From contig CAFBRK010000133.1 in NCBI GenBank assembly GCA_903231505.1, forward strand, positions 62,001 to 126,000: a DNA stretch of 64,000 nt, in the 5' to 3' direction. This document shows positions 25,648-34,582 of the stretch, piece by piece. The first letter of the stretch is position 1, and each line of letters begins with the position of its first letter. The notes under the pieces were generated by a model. It was given only the letters and a program-made list of their open reading frames with translations. It did no database searches and was not told the DNA's origin. Position numbers and translations under genes: made by a program. The stretch comes from Olavius algarvensis associated proteobacterium Delta 3. Lineage in GTDB: Bacteria > Desulfobacterota > Desulfobacteria > Desulfobacterales > CAFBRK01.

Positions 25648-25909
25648 TGGCATCACCTGAACCGAGCATGGCGGAGCCTTTGACATTTAAAGAAACAAGG
25701 ACTAATATAAATTATTGTATAAATTATAAAAGTTTTGTAGAAAACGTTATTGGGATCGGATTTAACTCAGCCTCATATTCCTCTCGCCTGAATTAGATTT
25801 TCTTCTGATGATATCCCCATGGAACTTCAGCTGATTGGTCCATGGTTTTTTTGGAAATCAAGCACCTCGATTTAACTTCAACAGCGCTAGCCGCAGGTGG
25901 GAGCCTATC

Positions 25910-26260
25910 ATGCTACAACGATACGACATCGCCATGAATGATCAGACAGATCGACTTTCAATCGAAGAATATGCTGTTCTCGATACAAAATCACGCAAGC
26001 GTATCAGCTACCCCACCGTCGAGGGGACGTATTCCCTCATATACAAGGTTTCATTCGATGGCAAAGACATCCGCGCTGCCATAAAAACGGGGCAGAAGGC
26101 ACTGATTTCAGTTCTCCGAACGGAAGATTTCTACCCTATCGGATCCTGCGCCGCGATTATCGCCGATAGAGTGACCGGTTTGCTCAATGGCGATCCGGGG
26201 CTGGATTCTGAAGTCCGTTTTGATGATCGAAGCCTTATTGAGGGTTATGAGGAAGGGTAG
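25910..26260 (+). CDS. Small protein of unknown function
   Basis: A 116-residue protein; the ATG at 25910 follows GGGAGC, while a longer frame from 25835 lacks one. It contains alternating strands (YSLIYKVSFDGKDIRAAIK) that would suit a small beta-rich fold. No family recognised. A nine-bp hairpin lies about 45 bp downstream. Confidence 0.55.
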   Translation: MLQRYDIAMNDQTDRLSIEEYAVLDTKSRKRISYPTVEGTYSLIYKVSFDGKDIRAAIKTGQKALISVLRTEDFYPIGSCAAIIADRVTGLLNGDPGLDSEVRFDDRSLIEGYEEG

Positions 26261-26306
26261 AGCGACGGCCTGGGCGTTACACCCGTTCTGTGCCTTAGGG
26301 GTCGAT

Positions 26307-26336
26307 ATCCCTGTTGCTATTTGTCCAAACAGGGAT
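26307..26336 (+). terminator. Possible terminator hairpin
   Basis: Perfect stem ATCCCTGTT/AACAGGGAT with a 12-base loop, followed by TAATTT rather than a clean T-run. It lies between the small protein and the cold-shock gene. Confidence 0.45.
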
Positions 26337-26466
26337 TAATTTCTTGCTATCCGATAAATTGCTGATTCATGGTGTCAGTTTAGTTTCTTTCTGAAGGATC
26401 AATGTATATATCGCATGAGCATCCTCCAGTTGGAAGATGAAAATTATAAGAAAGGAGGATGTTGTT

Positions 26467-26667
26467 ATGGCTAATGGAACTGTGAAGTGGTTTGACGAAC
26501 GGAAAGGTTTCGGATTCATTGAGCAGGAAGACGGTCCGGATGTGTTTGTTCATCATTCGGCAATTAACGCCACCGGCTTTAGGAGTCTCAATGATGGCGA
26601 CCGGGTTACCTTTGACATCGAGCAGGGCCAAAAAGGTCCTTCTGCTGTAAATGTCACCGTCGTTTAG
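26467..26667 (+). CDS. Cold-shock protein, CspA family
   Basis: A 66-residue OB-fold protein with the RNA-binding motifs KGFGFI (RNP1) and VFVHHS (RNP2), full family length. The start at 26467 follows AAAGGAGG; an upstream in-frame ATG would add ten unusual residues. It binds single-stranded RNA and can melt hairpins or act as an antiterminator. It is followed by its own terminator and then by an RNA helicase gene whose leader also contains a terminator. Confidence 0.95.
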   Translation: MANGTVKWFDERKGFGFIEQEDGPDVFVHHSAINATGFRSLNDGDRVTFDIEQGQKGPSAVNVTVV

Positions 26668-26682
26668 TGTGCCATTCCGTGT

Positions 26683-26724
26683 AACAAGGGCATCCTCTCA
26701 GATAAAGAAGATGCCCTTGTTTTA
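26683..26724 (+). terminator. Rho-independent terminator of the cold-shock gene
   Basis: Perfect 12-bp stem AACAAGGGCATC/GATGCCCTTGTT with a 15-base loop and a short T-run. Confidence 0.9.
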
Positions 26725-26881
26725 TATTCACTGCCAGGTCCATGCGTGCAATTCAGGCGCGGGATTGTGGAAAAGTCGTTCCCATTATCCAATGGTCATC
26801 AAATAAAGCTTTACAGTCGGAGTTCAGACTGATAGCTTCGCGCAGACTTAGTGTTCCTGGATGAAATCGAAAAATATCGTG

Positions 26882-26910
26882 AGCCCCGGAATGTATCCGG
26901 GGCTTTTTTT
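26882..26910 (+). terminator. Terminator or attenuator in the rhlE leader
   Basis: Perfect nine-bp stem AGCCCCGGA/TCCGGGGCT with a five-base loop and seven T, ending 24 bp before the helicase start. No gene ends just upstream, so it looks like an attenuator rather than the end of another unit. Confidence 0.8.
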
Positions 26911-26934
26911 ATGGAACACGGAAAGAAGGAATGA

Positions 26935-28206
26935 ATGAATTTCGAAGTATTTAATCTCCACCCCGCTGTTACAGCGGGCGTGCGTGCGGCGGGATTTGCC
27001 GTGCCGACCCCGATCCAATCCCGGGCCATACCGCCGATTATGGCACGTAACGACATTATGGGTCTGGCCCAGACCGGTACCGGGAAAACCGCCGCGTTTG
27101 CCCTGCCGATCCTGGATCATCTGGTGAGACAGCCGCGCAGCTGTGCGGGCGCCCTGATCGTTGCCCCGACACGTGAACTGGCTGAGCAAATAGCCCAGGC
27201 CATCGGGACCTTGGGACGAAAAACCGGGCTTAAGACAGCTACCATATATGGCGGTGTGGGTTTCAATCCACAGTTTCAGAAACTTAAACGGGGCGTGGAT
27301 ATCATCGTCGCCTGTCCCGGACGGCTCCTGGATCATTTGGGCCGTGGCACCGTGGACCTCTCCGGCGTCGAAATACTGGTTCTGGACGAGGCGGACCAGA
27401 TGTTCGACATGGGCTTTCTGCCCGACATCCGCAGGATCCTGAAACATCTGCCGAAAAAAAGGCAGAACCTGCTCTTCTCAGCGACCATGCCGCACCAGAT
27501 CAGAAAGCTGGCCAAGGACATGTTGCGTGATCCGACCATTGTCCAGGTGGGAAACACCGCGCCGGCGGAAACCGTAAGCCACGCGCTCTACCCCGTCGCA
27601 GCCCACCTGAAAACACCGCTGCTGATGAAACTCCTGGACCAAACACAGGCCGACTCGGTCCTGGTGTTTACCCGCACGAAGCATCGCGCAAAACGGCTGG
27701 GTGAGAAACTGGTCCGGAAGGGCTTTCGGTCGGCATCTATTCAAGGGAACCTCTCCCAGAGGAGGCGACAGGCCGCACTGGACGGATTCCGAAACGGCAC
27801 CTACGAAGTTTTAGTAGCCACCGACATCGCCGCCCGGGGCATCGATGTCCGCAAGGTATCCCATGTCATCAACTATGACATACCGTCCACCCCGGAAGCG
27901 TATATCCACCGCATCGGCAGAACCGGGCGGGCGGCCAATACCGGCGAGGCCTTCACCCTTATGACCAGTGAAGATAATAACATGGTAAAGGCCATTGATC
28001 GCATTATCGGTACTCCGGTCGAACGCCGGACGATCGAAGGGTTTGATTACAAGGCGCTACTGCCTGCCGGGACGCCACGGAAAACCCGGCCTCCGCGACG
28101 GCCGGCGGCTGGACGCAAGCGGGGCAGATCTCAGAAATCCTGGGCGGGAAACCGGAAACAGCGTGGGCCGAATTTCCAGCTCAAGCCAGGTTCCGTATTT
28201 GGCTAG
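26935..28206 (+). CDS. rhlE: DEAD-box ATP-dependent RNA helicase, RhlE type
   Basis: A 423-residue helicase with all core motifs: Q-motif FAVPTPIQ, motif I AQTGTGKT (45-52), PTREL, motif II DEAD (151-154), motif III SAT, and HRIGRTGR in the second RecA domain. The C-terminal 60 residues are basic (RKTRPPRRPAAGRKRGRSQ), as in RhlE proteins, and add RNA affinity. It unwinds RNA, typically in ribosome assembly or cold adaptation. An AAGGAA site precedes the ATG. A strong terminator in the leader and an adjacent cold-shock gene suggest control by antitermination. Confidence 0.93.
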   Translation: MNFEVFNLHPAVTAGVRAAGFAVPTPIQSRAIPPIMARNDIMGLAQTGTGKTAAFALPILDHLVRQPRSCAGALIVAPTRELAEQIAQAIGTLGRKTGLKTATIYGGVGFNPQFQKLKRGVDIIVACPGRLLDHLGRGTVDLSGVEILVLDEADQMFDMGFLPDIRRILKHLPKKRQNLLFSATMPHQIRKLAKDMLRDPTIVQVGNTAPAETVSHALYPVAAHLKTPLLMKLLDQTQADSVLVFTRTKHRAKRLGEKLVRKGFRSASIQGNLSQRRRQAALDGFRNGTYEVLVATDIAARGIDVRKVSHVINYDIPSTPEAYIHRIGRTGRAANTGEAFTLMTSEDNNMVKAIDRIIGTPVERRTIEGFDYKALLPAGTPRKTRPPRRPAAGRKRGRSQKSWAGNRKQRGPNFQLKPGSVFG

Positions 28207-28245
28207 GTTAGATAGAATCGGTGCTCAGGTCTGTCGCACTTGGAA

Positions 28246-28824
28246 CTAGAACCCGAACCCCATCCGCCCGACATACTCATGTTCTCCTTCTCCTTTCAGG
28301 CGCAGCACCACCCCTTCGCCGGAGGACACCGCTTCGCCCGTGATGCCGGATATGGTGACAAAATGGGTGACCAGAACAATCGGCTCCCCGTCCGTGGGCT
28401 GGTTGGCCAGAAACGCCCGCAGGGCCCTCAGGTTGGGCTCGCGGTTTTGGGGCAGCTCGAAGAAGGAATTAAGGGCCGTCAGCTCGCTGACAGGACCCAG
28501 GTCCATGAGCCGTGCCGTCTCGAGACAGCGGCACCACTGGCTGGAGTATATCCGGGCGGATGCAATTCCCCGGTCGCGCAGCCATCGGCCGATGTGGCGG
28601 GCCTGAGAGCGCCCCTCATCGTTGAGGTTCCGCTGGGTGGTGCAATCGCCGATGGTGAAATTGGCAGGGTCCCCCCCGCCCGGTGCATAGGCATGGCGAA
28701 TCATCAGCACATAACCGCCGGATTTAAGCTTCTCGACAAGTGTTCCACCATCGGCGGCGTCGACTGCGACAACCGGTAGCAGGCATCCATAAAGCATAAG
28801 TGATAGAGTTATTTTCCACAACAT
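28246..28824 (-). CDS. Exported histidine-phosphatase-family protein
   Basis: A 192-residue protein with an N-terminal signal segment (LWKITLSLMLYGCLLPVVAV; the cysteine is not in a clear lipobox). The catalytic motif is MIRHAYAPG, a variant of the usual RHG/RHA, and the second histidine is in VLVTHFVTISG. Start at 28824 has GGGAGGGAGAG before it. Targets may be periplasmic phosphate esters. It overlaps no gene but is 20 bp from the end of the YaeQ-like gene, so a two-gene operon is likely. Confidence 0.78.
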   Translation of the reverse strand: MLWKITLSLMLYGCLLPVVAVDAADGGTLVEKLKSGGYVLMIRHAYAPGGGDPANFTIGDCTTQRNLNDEGRSQARHIGRWLRDRGIASARIYSSQWCRCLETARLMDLGPVSELTALNSFFELPQNREPNLRALRAFLANQPTDGEPIVLVTHFVTISGITGEAVSSGEGVVLRLKGEGEHEYVGRMGFGF

Positions 28825-28844
28825 AGCACTCTCCCTCCCCGGCG

Positions 28845-29414
28845 TCAGACAATCCTCCGCCATTCCAGGTCGTTATGTCTGATAGTGATGTTCCCGCGGT
28901 CATCGATGAACAGCCTGTCGGCATCCGGTGAGAAACGGATGGCATCCACCGGTCCGGTCCGTTTCGCCTTTCTTGCCTGATGGCGTATCCGGGTTTCAAA
29001 TTGATTCAGATCGGCCCCCCAGATTGCAAAGGCAAAGTGGGTGTTCGGAAACCGCTTCAGTATGCGGCGCAGCTTTGATGTCCCGATGCTGCCGGCTTCC
29101 CCACAGAAGACGGGATCTCCGGATTCCATGTGCACCAGGTCGGGTTTGTACTTGTGGTCGATACCCGTTTCGACCTGCAGGTCTGGGTACTCGGGAAGAT
29201 AAAGCGCCCAGAGCAATGCTTTCATGATGACGTGCCGCGCGCTCTCCACCGGCTTTTTTATCAGGATGAGTTTCTGATCGCCGACACGGAATGTAAATTT
29301 GCGTTTGATCAACAGGTCGCTGTCCATAGAAGTATAGAAGACATTGGGCACGGGCATGTCAAGGTGGACATGGAATAACTTACCGACAAGCCGGGAGATC
29401 GGGTATTTTGGCAT
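28845..29414 (-). CDS. YaeQ-like protein (PD-(D/E)XK nuclease-like fold)
   Basis: A 189-residue protein. The middle reads KYKPDLV, then DPVFCGEAGSIGTSKLRRIL, matching the E-x-D-like core of the YaeQ family, whose fold resembles a PD-(D/E)XK nuclease. The biochemical activity of YaeQ is not settled. It is likely the first gene of the pair with the histidine phosphatase; AAGG and GGAG precede the start. Assignment is by motif pattern only and could be a related DUF. Confidence 0.55.
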   Translation of the reverse strand: MPKYPISRLVGKLFHVHLDMPVPNVFYTSMDSDLLIKRKFTFRVGDQKLILIKKPVESARHVIMKALLWALYLPEYPDLQVETGIDHKYKPDLVHMESGDPVFCGEAGSIGTSKLRRILKRFPNTHFAFAIWGADLNQFETRIRHQARKAKRTGPVDAIRFSPDADRLFIDDRGNITIRHNDLEWRRIV

Positions 29415-29706
29415 CCTTATTTCACTCCGATGGGTAGATTGCGTAACGATATCACCTTGGTAAAATCATCGGAATCGGTATCGGGTTCGGAATCGGTATC
29501 GACGATATAGCCGGCCATCCTGTTTCGATCCCGATTGCGATTCCGATCGCGATATCATGTCGTTATCTGGCTTTTTCGACGTAGATTTTCTCAACATAAT
29601 GATATCTGCTTTCAACATTTGACAGTTGCGACCGGTAGGGATACCACTATTGCGTACCGTCCGTTTCGAACTTGAACCTCTGCAACCTGTCCAGGAGGTG
29701 CATCGA

Positions 29707-30759
29707 ATGAAAAAAATAGCCCTGTCGTTGTGCATCCTGATTCTGATGGGTCTTCCCGCACTGGCGCAGGAGCCCACCAACCGCATCAGAATTGCTGTTA
29801 AAGAGTTCCCCCCCTTTGTTTTCAAAGACGGAAGGGGCTTTTGCATCGATATGGCAAAAGCGATCTGTGAGCGGAATGGATTGATACCGGAGTTCGTCTA
29901 TTATGGTTCAGTGCAGGAGGTCCTGAACGCGGTTGAAAGCGGTGAGTGCGATATCAACTTCTCGGGTCTCACTATTACCGCAGAAAGGGAAAAACGGGTT
30001 GATTTTTCGCATCCGTTTTTCGATTCGGGTCTGATCGTGGCGGTGAAAAAAGTTGCTGATACCCGAATCCACGATCTGGTCCTGAAGATTTTGAGAGTTA
30101 TTGGGTATTCCCTGGTGATATTTGCCATCGGCCTCACGGTGGTTGCCCATGCGATCTGGTTTCTTGAAAAAAGCGACAAAGACCCAAGAAGTTTTCCCAC
30201 CCGGTACAGCGAGGGCATTGTGGACGCTTATTGGTGGGCTATCGTTACCATGACCACCGTCGGATACGGCGATAAGTGCCCGAGGAAAATTATCGGCCGT
30301 TTGATCGCTTCTGTCTGGATGATTATCGGCATCGTCTGGTTCGCCGCATTCACGGCAACCCTGACCTCTTCATTGACGGTCAGTCAAATCGACCCCGGGG
30401 AGATCAAAGGACTCCAGGACCTCTCAGGGAAACAGGTGGCGGTGATCAAGGGGACGACCAGTGAAGACTTCATGCGTTACTATGATGTCACCGTCATGGG
30501 GACCGAGACCCTGGATGATTTGATTCGAAGTCTTCAATCCGGGGCCGCCGATGCCGTCGTGTATGATGCCCCGGCCTTGATGTATACGGCAAAAAGAGAC
30601 CCTTCGATCCAAGTGGTCGGTGAGATGTTCGACGAACAGAAATACGGTGTGGTGTTCCCCCAGCATATCCAGAGTCCCTACGAGGAAATTTTCGATTTGG
30701 GCATTCTCGAAATGAAAGGAAGCGGGGAATACCGGAAAATTTACAACAAGTGGTTTTGA
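29707..30759 (+). CDS. GluR0-like ligand-gated potassium channel subunit
   Basis: A 350-residue protein with the architecture of prokaryotic ionotropic glutamate receptors: signal peptide (1-21), first half of a periplasmic amino-acid-binding domain (about 25-120), helix M1 (about 130-152), a re-entrant pore with the potassium filter TTVGYGD (183-189), helix M2 (about 197-222), and the second half of the ligand domain (about 230-350). Arg94 in TAEREKR and Asp287 in VVYDAPAL are where agonist carboxylate and amino groups normally bind. AGGAGGTG sets the start. It should open a K+ path on binding an amino acid outside the membrane. Confidence 0.92.
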   Translation: MKKIALSLCILILMGLPALAQEPTNRIRIAVKEFPPFVFKDGRGFCIDMAKAICERNGLIPEFVYYGSVQEVLNAVESGECDINFSGLTITAEREKRVDFSHPFFDSGLIVAVKKVADTRIHDLVLKILRVIGYSLVIFAIGLTVVAHAIWFLEKSDKDPRSFPTRYSEGIVDAYWWAIVTMTTVGYGDKCPRKIIGRLIASVWMIIGIVWFAAFTATLTSSLTVSQIDPGEIKGLQDLSGKQVAVIKGTTSEDFMRYYDVTVMGTETLDDLIRSLQSGAADAVVYDAPALMYTAKRDPSIQVVGEMFDEQKYGVVFPQHIQSPYEEIFDLGILEMKGSGEYRKIYNKWF

Positions 30760-30924
30760 GCCGGTTGTTTTCTTTTATCTGCCGGAATTGACAGAGGTGT
30801 TACCCGGCAATATCTTTCAGCCAAATTAAACCCGCTATATTCTTAACATTCTGAAATAAAATACTAAATTAACTCAGTGAATCATCAGGACCGCTTTTAC
30901 TGTTGCGGTTAAAGGAGACATATC

Positions 30925-31662
30925 ATGAAAGCTATTGTCGCATGTTTACTCATACTGGCGTTTTCCTCCACCGCCGGCGCTGCCGGCAAGGTGGTGTCGT
31001 ACCAGGTTAGCGGAGAACCCTACGAAGGATACTATGTCAGCCCCTCGGCCGACGCCCCCCTGGTGCTGCTTATTCATGACTGGGACGGCCTGACCGATTA
31101 TGAAGTCAAACGCGCCGACATGCTGGCCGATATGGGATATGCGGTTTTCGCCGCCGACCTGTTTGGGGTCGGGGTGAGGCCGACCGAAGTCAAGGACAAA
31201 CGCCAGCACACCGGCGAGCTCTACAAGGACCGGAACAAAATGCGCGATCTGCTCCGGGGAGCACTTTATGCGGCAAAATCCAATGGCGCCAATGTCAATA
31301 ACGCGGTGGCCATGGGATACTGTTTCGGCGGGGCCGCTGTGCTCGAATTCGCCCGGTCCGGGGCGGAGCTGAAAGGCTTTGTCACGTTTCACGGCGGATT
31401 GGCCACACCCCAAGGGCAGGACTACTCCAAAACAAAAGGGAAACTGCTGATTCTGCACGGGACGGCCGACGCGAACATTACCATGGACCAGTTTGCCCGG
31501 CTTGCCGGGGAACTGGAGGCCGCCGGCGTTTCCCATGAAATGATTACCTACAGCGGCGCGCCCCATGCGTTTACCGTGTTTGGCGGCAACCGGTACCGGG
31601 AAGATGCCGACAAGAAATCGTGGAAACGATTTACGGAATATCTTTCCGAGACATTGAAATGA
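30925..31662 (+). CDS. Exported dienelactone-hydrolase-family protein
   Basis: A 245-residue alpha/beta hydrolase with a signal peptide (1-20). The catalytic triad is Cys133 in GYCFGG, Asp182 in GTADANI and His214 in GAPHAF, as in dienelactone hydrolase. The enzyme hydrolyses lactones or esters; a periplasmic location suggests a role other than chlorocatechol breakdown. AAAGGAG precedes the ATG. It is monocistronic. Confidence 0.87.
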   Translation: MKAIVACLLILAFSSTAGAAGKVVSYQVSGEPYEGYYVSPSADAPLVLLIHDWDGLTDYEVKRADMLADMGYAVFAADLFGVGVRPTEVKDKRQHTGELYKDRNKMRDLLRGALYAAKSNGANVNNAVAMGYCFGGAAVLEFARSGAELKGFVTFHGGLATPQGQDYSKTKGKLLILHGTADANITMDQFARLAGELEAAGVSHEMITYSGAPHAFTVFGGNRYREDADKKSWKRFTEYLSETLK

Positions 31663-31721
31663 CGGATCGCAGACGGGCAGCCGCTGAGATCTTACGGAGG
31701 GGTGAAGCTTTCACGAAATCC

Positions 31722-32249
31722 CTAAGGTATGGTTGTTTTATTGTTGACCAGGGTGGTATCCAGCCAGCCGTATACATCCACCTCGAGATTTTCACCGGAT
31801 AAATGCTGGTATTCGGTTTTCAGATAGGTGCCGTTCATTTTAATATAGAACCGTCTGTAGGGATTGCGTTTGAGGACCCGAACCAGCATGGAATAGATGC
31901 CGATCCGGTTTAGCTGTTCGGCCAATGCGGATACCAGCTTTCCGCCGATCCCTTGCCGCTGAAAATTTTTCAGCACATAAAGCGTGTAGATTTCACCGCC
32001 GTAGATGTTATTGCCGTTTCTTTCGAGGCCTCCGGTAGTGAAACCGATAACCCTACCGGCATCTTCGGCCACTAAACTGGTGAACTGGTTGCTGTCGAGC
32101 TGATTCACAAACGCTTGTTCATGTGTCGGAGCCGACATTTCGAATAAGTAGTCGTAGGGCAGCACACTCAGGTAAGTATCACGCCATGTCTGCACATAGA
32201 TACGCGACATGGTGTGCAGATCGGCTTTTTGAGACGGCCGAATCACCAT
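31722..32249 (-). CDS. GNAT-family N-acetyltransferase
   Basis: A 175-residue acetyltransferase with the usual order: N-terminal IRPSQKADLHTMSRIY, beta4 EIYTLYVLKNFQRQGIGGKL, where RQGIGG is the acetyl-CoA-binding loop, and a later NPYRRFYIKMNG segment. Substrate unknown. It is divergent from the methyltransferase at 32279, with only 29 bp between start codons, so the two probably share a regulatory region. Confidence 0.85.
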   Translation of the reverse strand: MVIRPSQKADLHTMSRIYVQTWRDTYLSVLPYDYLFEMSAPTHEQAFVNQLDSNQFTSLVAEDAGRVIGFTTGGLERNGNNIYGGEIYTLYVLKNFQRQGIGGKLVSALAEQLNRIGIYSMLVRVLKRNPYRRFYIKMNGTYLKTEYQHLSGENLEVDVYGWLDTTLVNNKTTIP

Positions 32250-32278
32250 GACCTGTTTCCTTCACATGAGAACACGCT

Positions 32279-32938
32279 ATGCCTTTCAAAACACTGGACG
32301 AAAAAGAGATTCAACGGCTCAATCGGATCCAGCGCGAGCGGTTCGACGAACTCGTGGAACGGTTCGAACCACCACTGCCGGAAGGTGTTCCCGAGCGGTT
32401 GAGCCGGATTGTCGCCGCTGCCGGAATCCGAAACGGGGAGGTGGTACTGGACGTGGGCACGGGAACCGGCATCCTTGTGCCCCTGCTTCAATCATACCGG
32501 CCGGGCCGCATTTACGCCTGCGATCTTGCCGGAAAGATGCTGAAGCGGTTGCGCAAGAATTATCCCGGTGTCGAGACGATTTTGTCGGACGTCCGTGACC
32601 TGACCTTGCCGGATGCACGCATTGACGTGGTGTTTATCAATGCGTGCTACCCCAATATTGTCGACAAGGCCGGTGCGTTTAAAAATGTCGCCAGGATGAT
32701 GACGCCGGCCGGTCGCCTGATTATCAGTCACCCGCTCGGCAAACGGTTTGTCGACCGCTTGAGACGAAACTCCCCCTTTCCCTTCGATGACTTCCCGGAA
32801 AAATCAGAAGCGGAACAGCTGTTCTCTCCATACAGGTTTCGAGTCGAAATGCTGGTCGACGAGCCGGAGTTGTACATTCTGACGCTTCGCCGCCCTTCGA
32901 CGGTGCTCAGGACAAGCAGACCCACCAGACAGCAATAG
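32279..32938 (+). CDS. Class I SAM-dependent methyltransferase
   Basis: A 219-residue protein. The SAM site is VVLDVGTGTGILVPLL (motif I), with an acidic residue after strand two in IYACDLAGKML and a motif around DARIDVVFINACYPNI. This resembles the UbiE/Methyltransf_11 group, but the acceptor is not known. The last 13 residues (STVLRTSRPTRQQ) seem to read into a dispersed repeat and are probably not part of the native protein. Confidence 0.82.
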   Translation: MPFKTLDEKEIQRLNRIQRERFDELVERFEPPLPEGVPERLSRIVAAAGIRNGEVVLDVGTGTGILVPLLQSYRPGRIYACDLAGKMLKRLRKNYPGVETILSDVRDLTLPDARIDVVFINACYPNIVDKAGAFKNVARMMTPAGRLIISHPLGKRFVDRLRRNSPFPFDDFPEKSEAEQLFSPYRFRVEMLVDEPELYILTLRRPSTVLRTSRPTRQQ

Positions 32939-32946
32939 CTACTATA

Positions 32947-32973
32947 CTATAGCGATTGTCAGAATTCCGTTCC
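32947..32973. repeat. 27-bp dispersed repeat, copy 1
   Basis: Differs at one base from 41205-41231. Both copies lie within 10 bp downstream of a forward-strand stop codon and begin CTATAGCGATTGTCAG. Confidence 0.75.
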
Positions 32974-33059
32974 GAAACCTGGCCCCAATCTTCAATCGCA
33001 ACCTATTTATGGCAACTGTTATAAACCAATTCGCTCAAAAATTTCATGAAATATTTGAG

Positions 33060-34067
33060 CTAAAAGTCATTCTCCAACACCAATCGATACCTGGGTTTGC
33101 CGGAGCGCAATTTTTCCATGGCGTCGTTGACTTGTGACATGGGAAAGGTCTCGGTTACCGGTTCGATGCCGTGGCGGGCGGCAAACTCGAGCATATTGGC
33201 GATCAATGCAGGACTTCCGAGAGGCGATGCGCCAACAGACCTCTGGCCGATGAGCAACGGAAAAAAAGCCGCTTCCACTGAAGGTACCGCCCCAACCAGG
33301 TGCAGTTTCTCCTTTGGACTCAGTGTGTTGACATAAGCATCCCATGGAAGCGGGACGTTGACCGTCGACAGGACCATATTGAAATGTCCGGCCAGTTTTT
33401 CCAGTGCCCCGGTGTCGCGGGAATTGACGAAATGGTGCGCGCCCAGTTGCCGGGCCTCGTCTTCTTTGTCCGGGCTTGTGGAAAATGCGGTGACTTCGCA
33501 CCCCCAGGCGCGCAAGAACCGGAGGGCCATGTGTCCAAGGCCCCCGATCCCGACTACGCCGACCCGATCGGTGGGACGGATGTTGTTTTGAACGATGGGA
33601 TTGAATACCGTGATACCGCCGCAAAACAGGGGCCCGGCCGTACCTGCATTGACGCCCTCGGGAAGCGGGATCACCCATCCCTTGTGGGCGCGCACAAGGT
33701 TCGCGAAACCACCATGTCGGCCCACGATGATGCCCTGGGCATCGGGACAGAGGTTGTGATTGCCGGACATGCACTGCGCGCATGTCATGCAGGACTGGGA
33801 GAACCATCCGATACCGACTGTTTGGCCGACGGCCAGATGGGTCACCCCCGGGCCGGCGGATTTGATTTTTCCGACGATTTCGTGTCCAGGCACAAATGGG
33901 AATTGCGTCATCTGCCATTCGTTGTCGAGCATGCTCAGGTCGCTGTGGCAGATGCCGCAATGACTCACGTCGATGTCGACCTCATCGTAACCAATGTTTC
34001 CAAGTTCATATTCAAAGGGCTGCAGAGACCCAGCGGCCTCGTTGGCTGAATAAGCTTTAACAAACAT
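33060..34067 (-). CDS. Zinc-dependent NAD(P) alcohol dehydrogenase
   Basis: A 335-residue medium-chain dehydrogenase. Catalytic zinc ligands are in SHCGICHSD and GHEIVGK, structural zinc cysteines in CMTCAQCMSGNHNLC, and the cofactor motif is VVGIGGLGHMAL. The pattern resembles YahK/cinnamyl-type alcohol or aldehyde reductases, usually NADPH-dependent. AAGGAAG precedes the ATG. It is a single-gene unit. Confidence 0.9.
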   Translation of the reverse strand: MFVKAYSANEAAGSLQPFEYELGNIGYDEVDIDVSHCGICHSDLSMLDNEWQMTQFPFVPGHEIVGKIKSAGPGVTHLAVGQTVGIGWFSQSCMTCAQCMSGNHNLCPDAQGIIVGRHGGFANLVRAHKGWVIPLPEGVNAGTAGPLFCGGITVFNPIVQNNIRPTDRVGVVGIGGLGHMALRFLRAWGCEVTAFSTSPDKEDEARQLGAHHFVNSRDTGALEKLAGHFNMVLSTVNVPLPWDAYVNTLSPKEKLHLVGAVPSVEAAFFPLLIGQRSVGASPLGSPALIANMLEFAARHGIEPVTETFPMSQVNDAMEKLRSGKPRYRLVLENDF

Positions 34068-34582
34068 GTTGTATCTTCCTTGTTCTTTTGAGGTTTTTTG
34101 AACTGAAGTACAGAAACTGCTGTTCTACAGAATAATTGAACACTAGGGTCCGAGGACCCAAGGGGTCAAGGGTTCAAGTGTTCTTTTTTTTACCCTTTTA
34201 TTTGTGTGTTTAGCTTTTTCCTCGACCACTTGAATCCCTGGTCGCCTTCGGCGCCACCATAGGTTTACCCGCCCGCCACAGGCGGATAAACCTATGGTGG
34301 GCGGGTAAACCTTGAGTCCTTGGCCCCTTTTAAAACAACCTCATTCAAATGGAATGACAGCTTTGTTACCCGAAACATAGAAGTTAATTTGATAAATTGC
34401 TGGAATTTCAATATCCGCCGGTCGAATTGCAAACAGCATCAGCTCGAAGGTTTTGGATGCGATGACATGAATCTAATATTTCTTGAACTTGGAAAGGCCT
34501 CCCTGGTTATCCGCTTGAAGCCAACTTAAGTCTTCCGCGGTCCGGGTAGTATTTGAATTCCTGCTTGGTAATGGACCTGTAC
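34068..34582. other. Intergenic region rich in repeats
   Basis: Contains GGGTCAAG-type repeats around 34141-34180 with inverted partners near 34225-34330, and the large hairpin at 34254-34300. A short TTG-initiated frame at 34320 is not convincing as a gene. Confidence 0.5.
34254..34300. repeat. Large REP-like hairpin
   Basis: Left arm CCACCATAGGTTTACCCGCC pairs with GGCGGATAAACCTATGGTGG across a short loop: 20 bp with one mismatch. The DNA just after it (GGGCGGGTAAAC) can pair instead with GTTTACCCGCCC in the left arm, so two alternative folds exist. Confidence 0.85.

Noticed and set aside
33300-34049. 249-codon forward frame opposite the alcohol dehydrogenase
   Set aside because: Antisense shadow; all zinc and cofactor motifs lie on the reverse strand.
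34320-34529. 69-codon TTG-initiated frame in the repeat-rich gap
   Set aside because: No ribosome site, biased composition and location in repetitive DNA.
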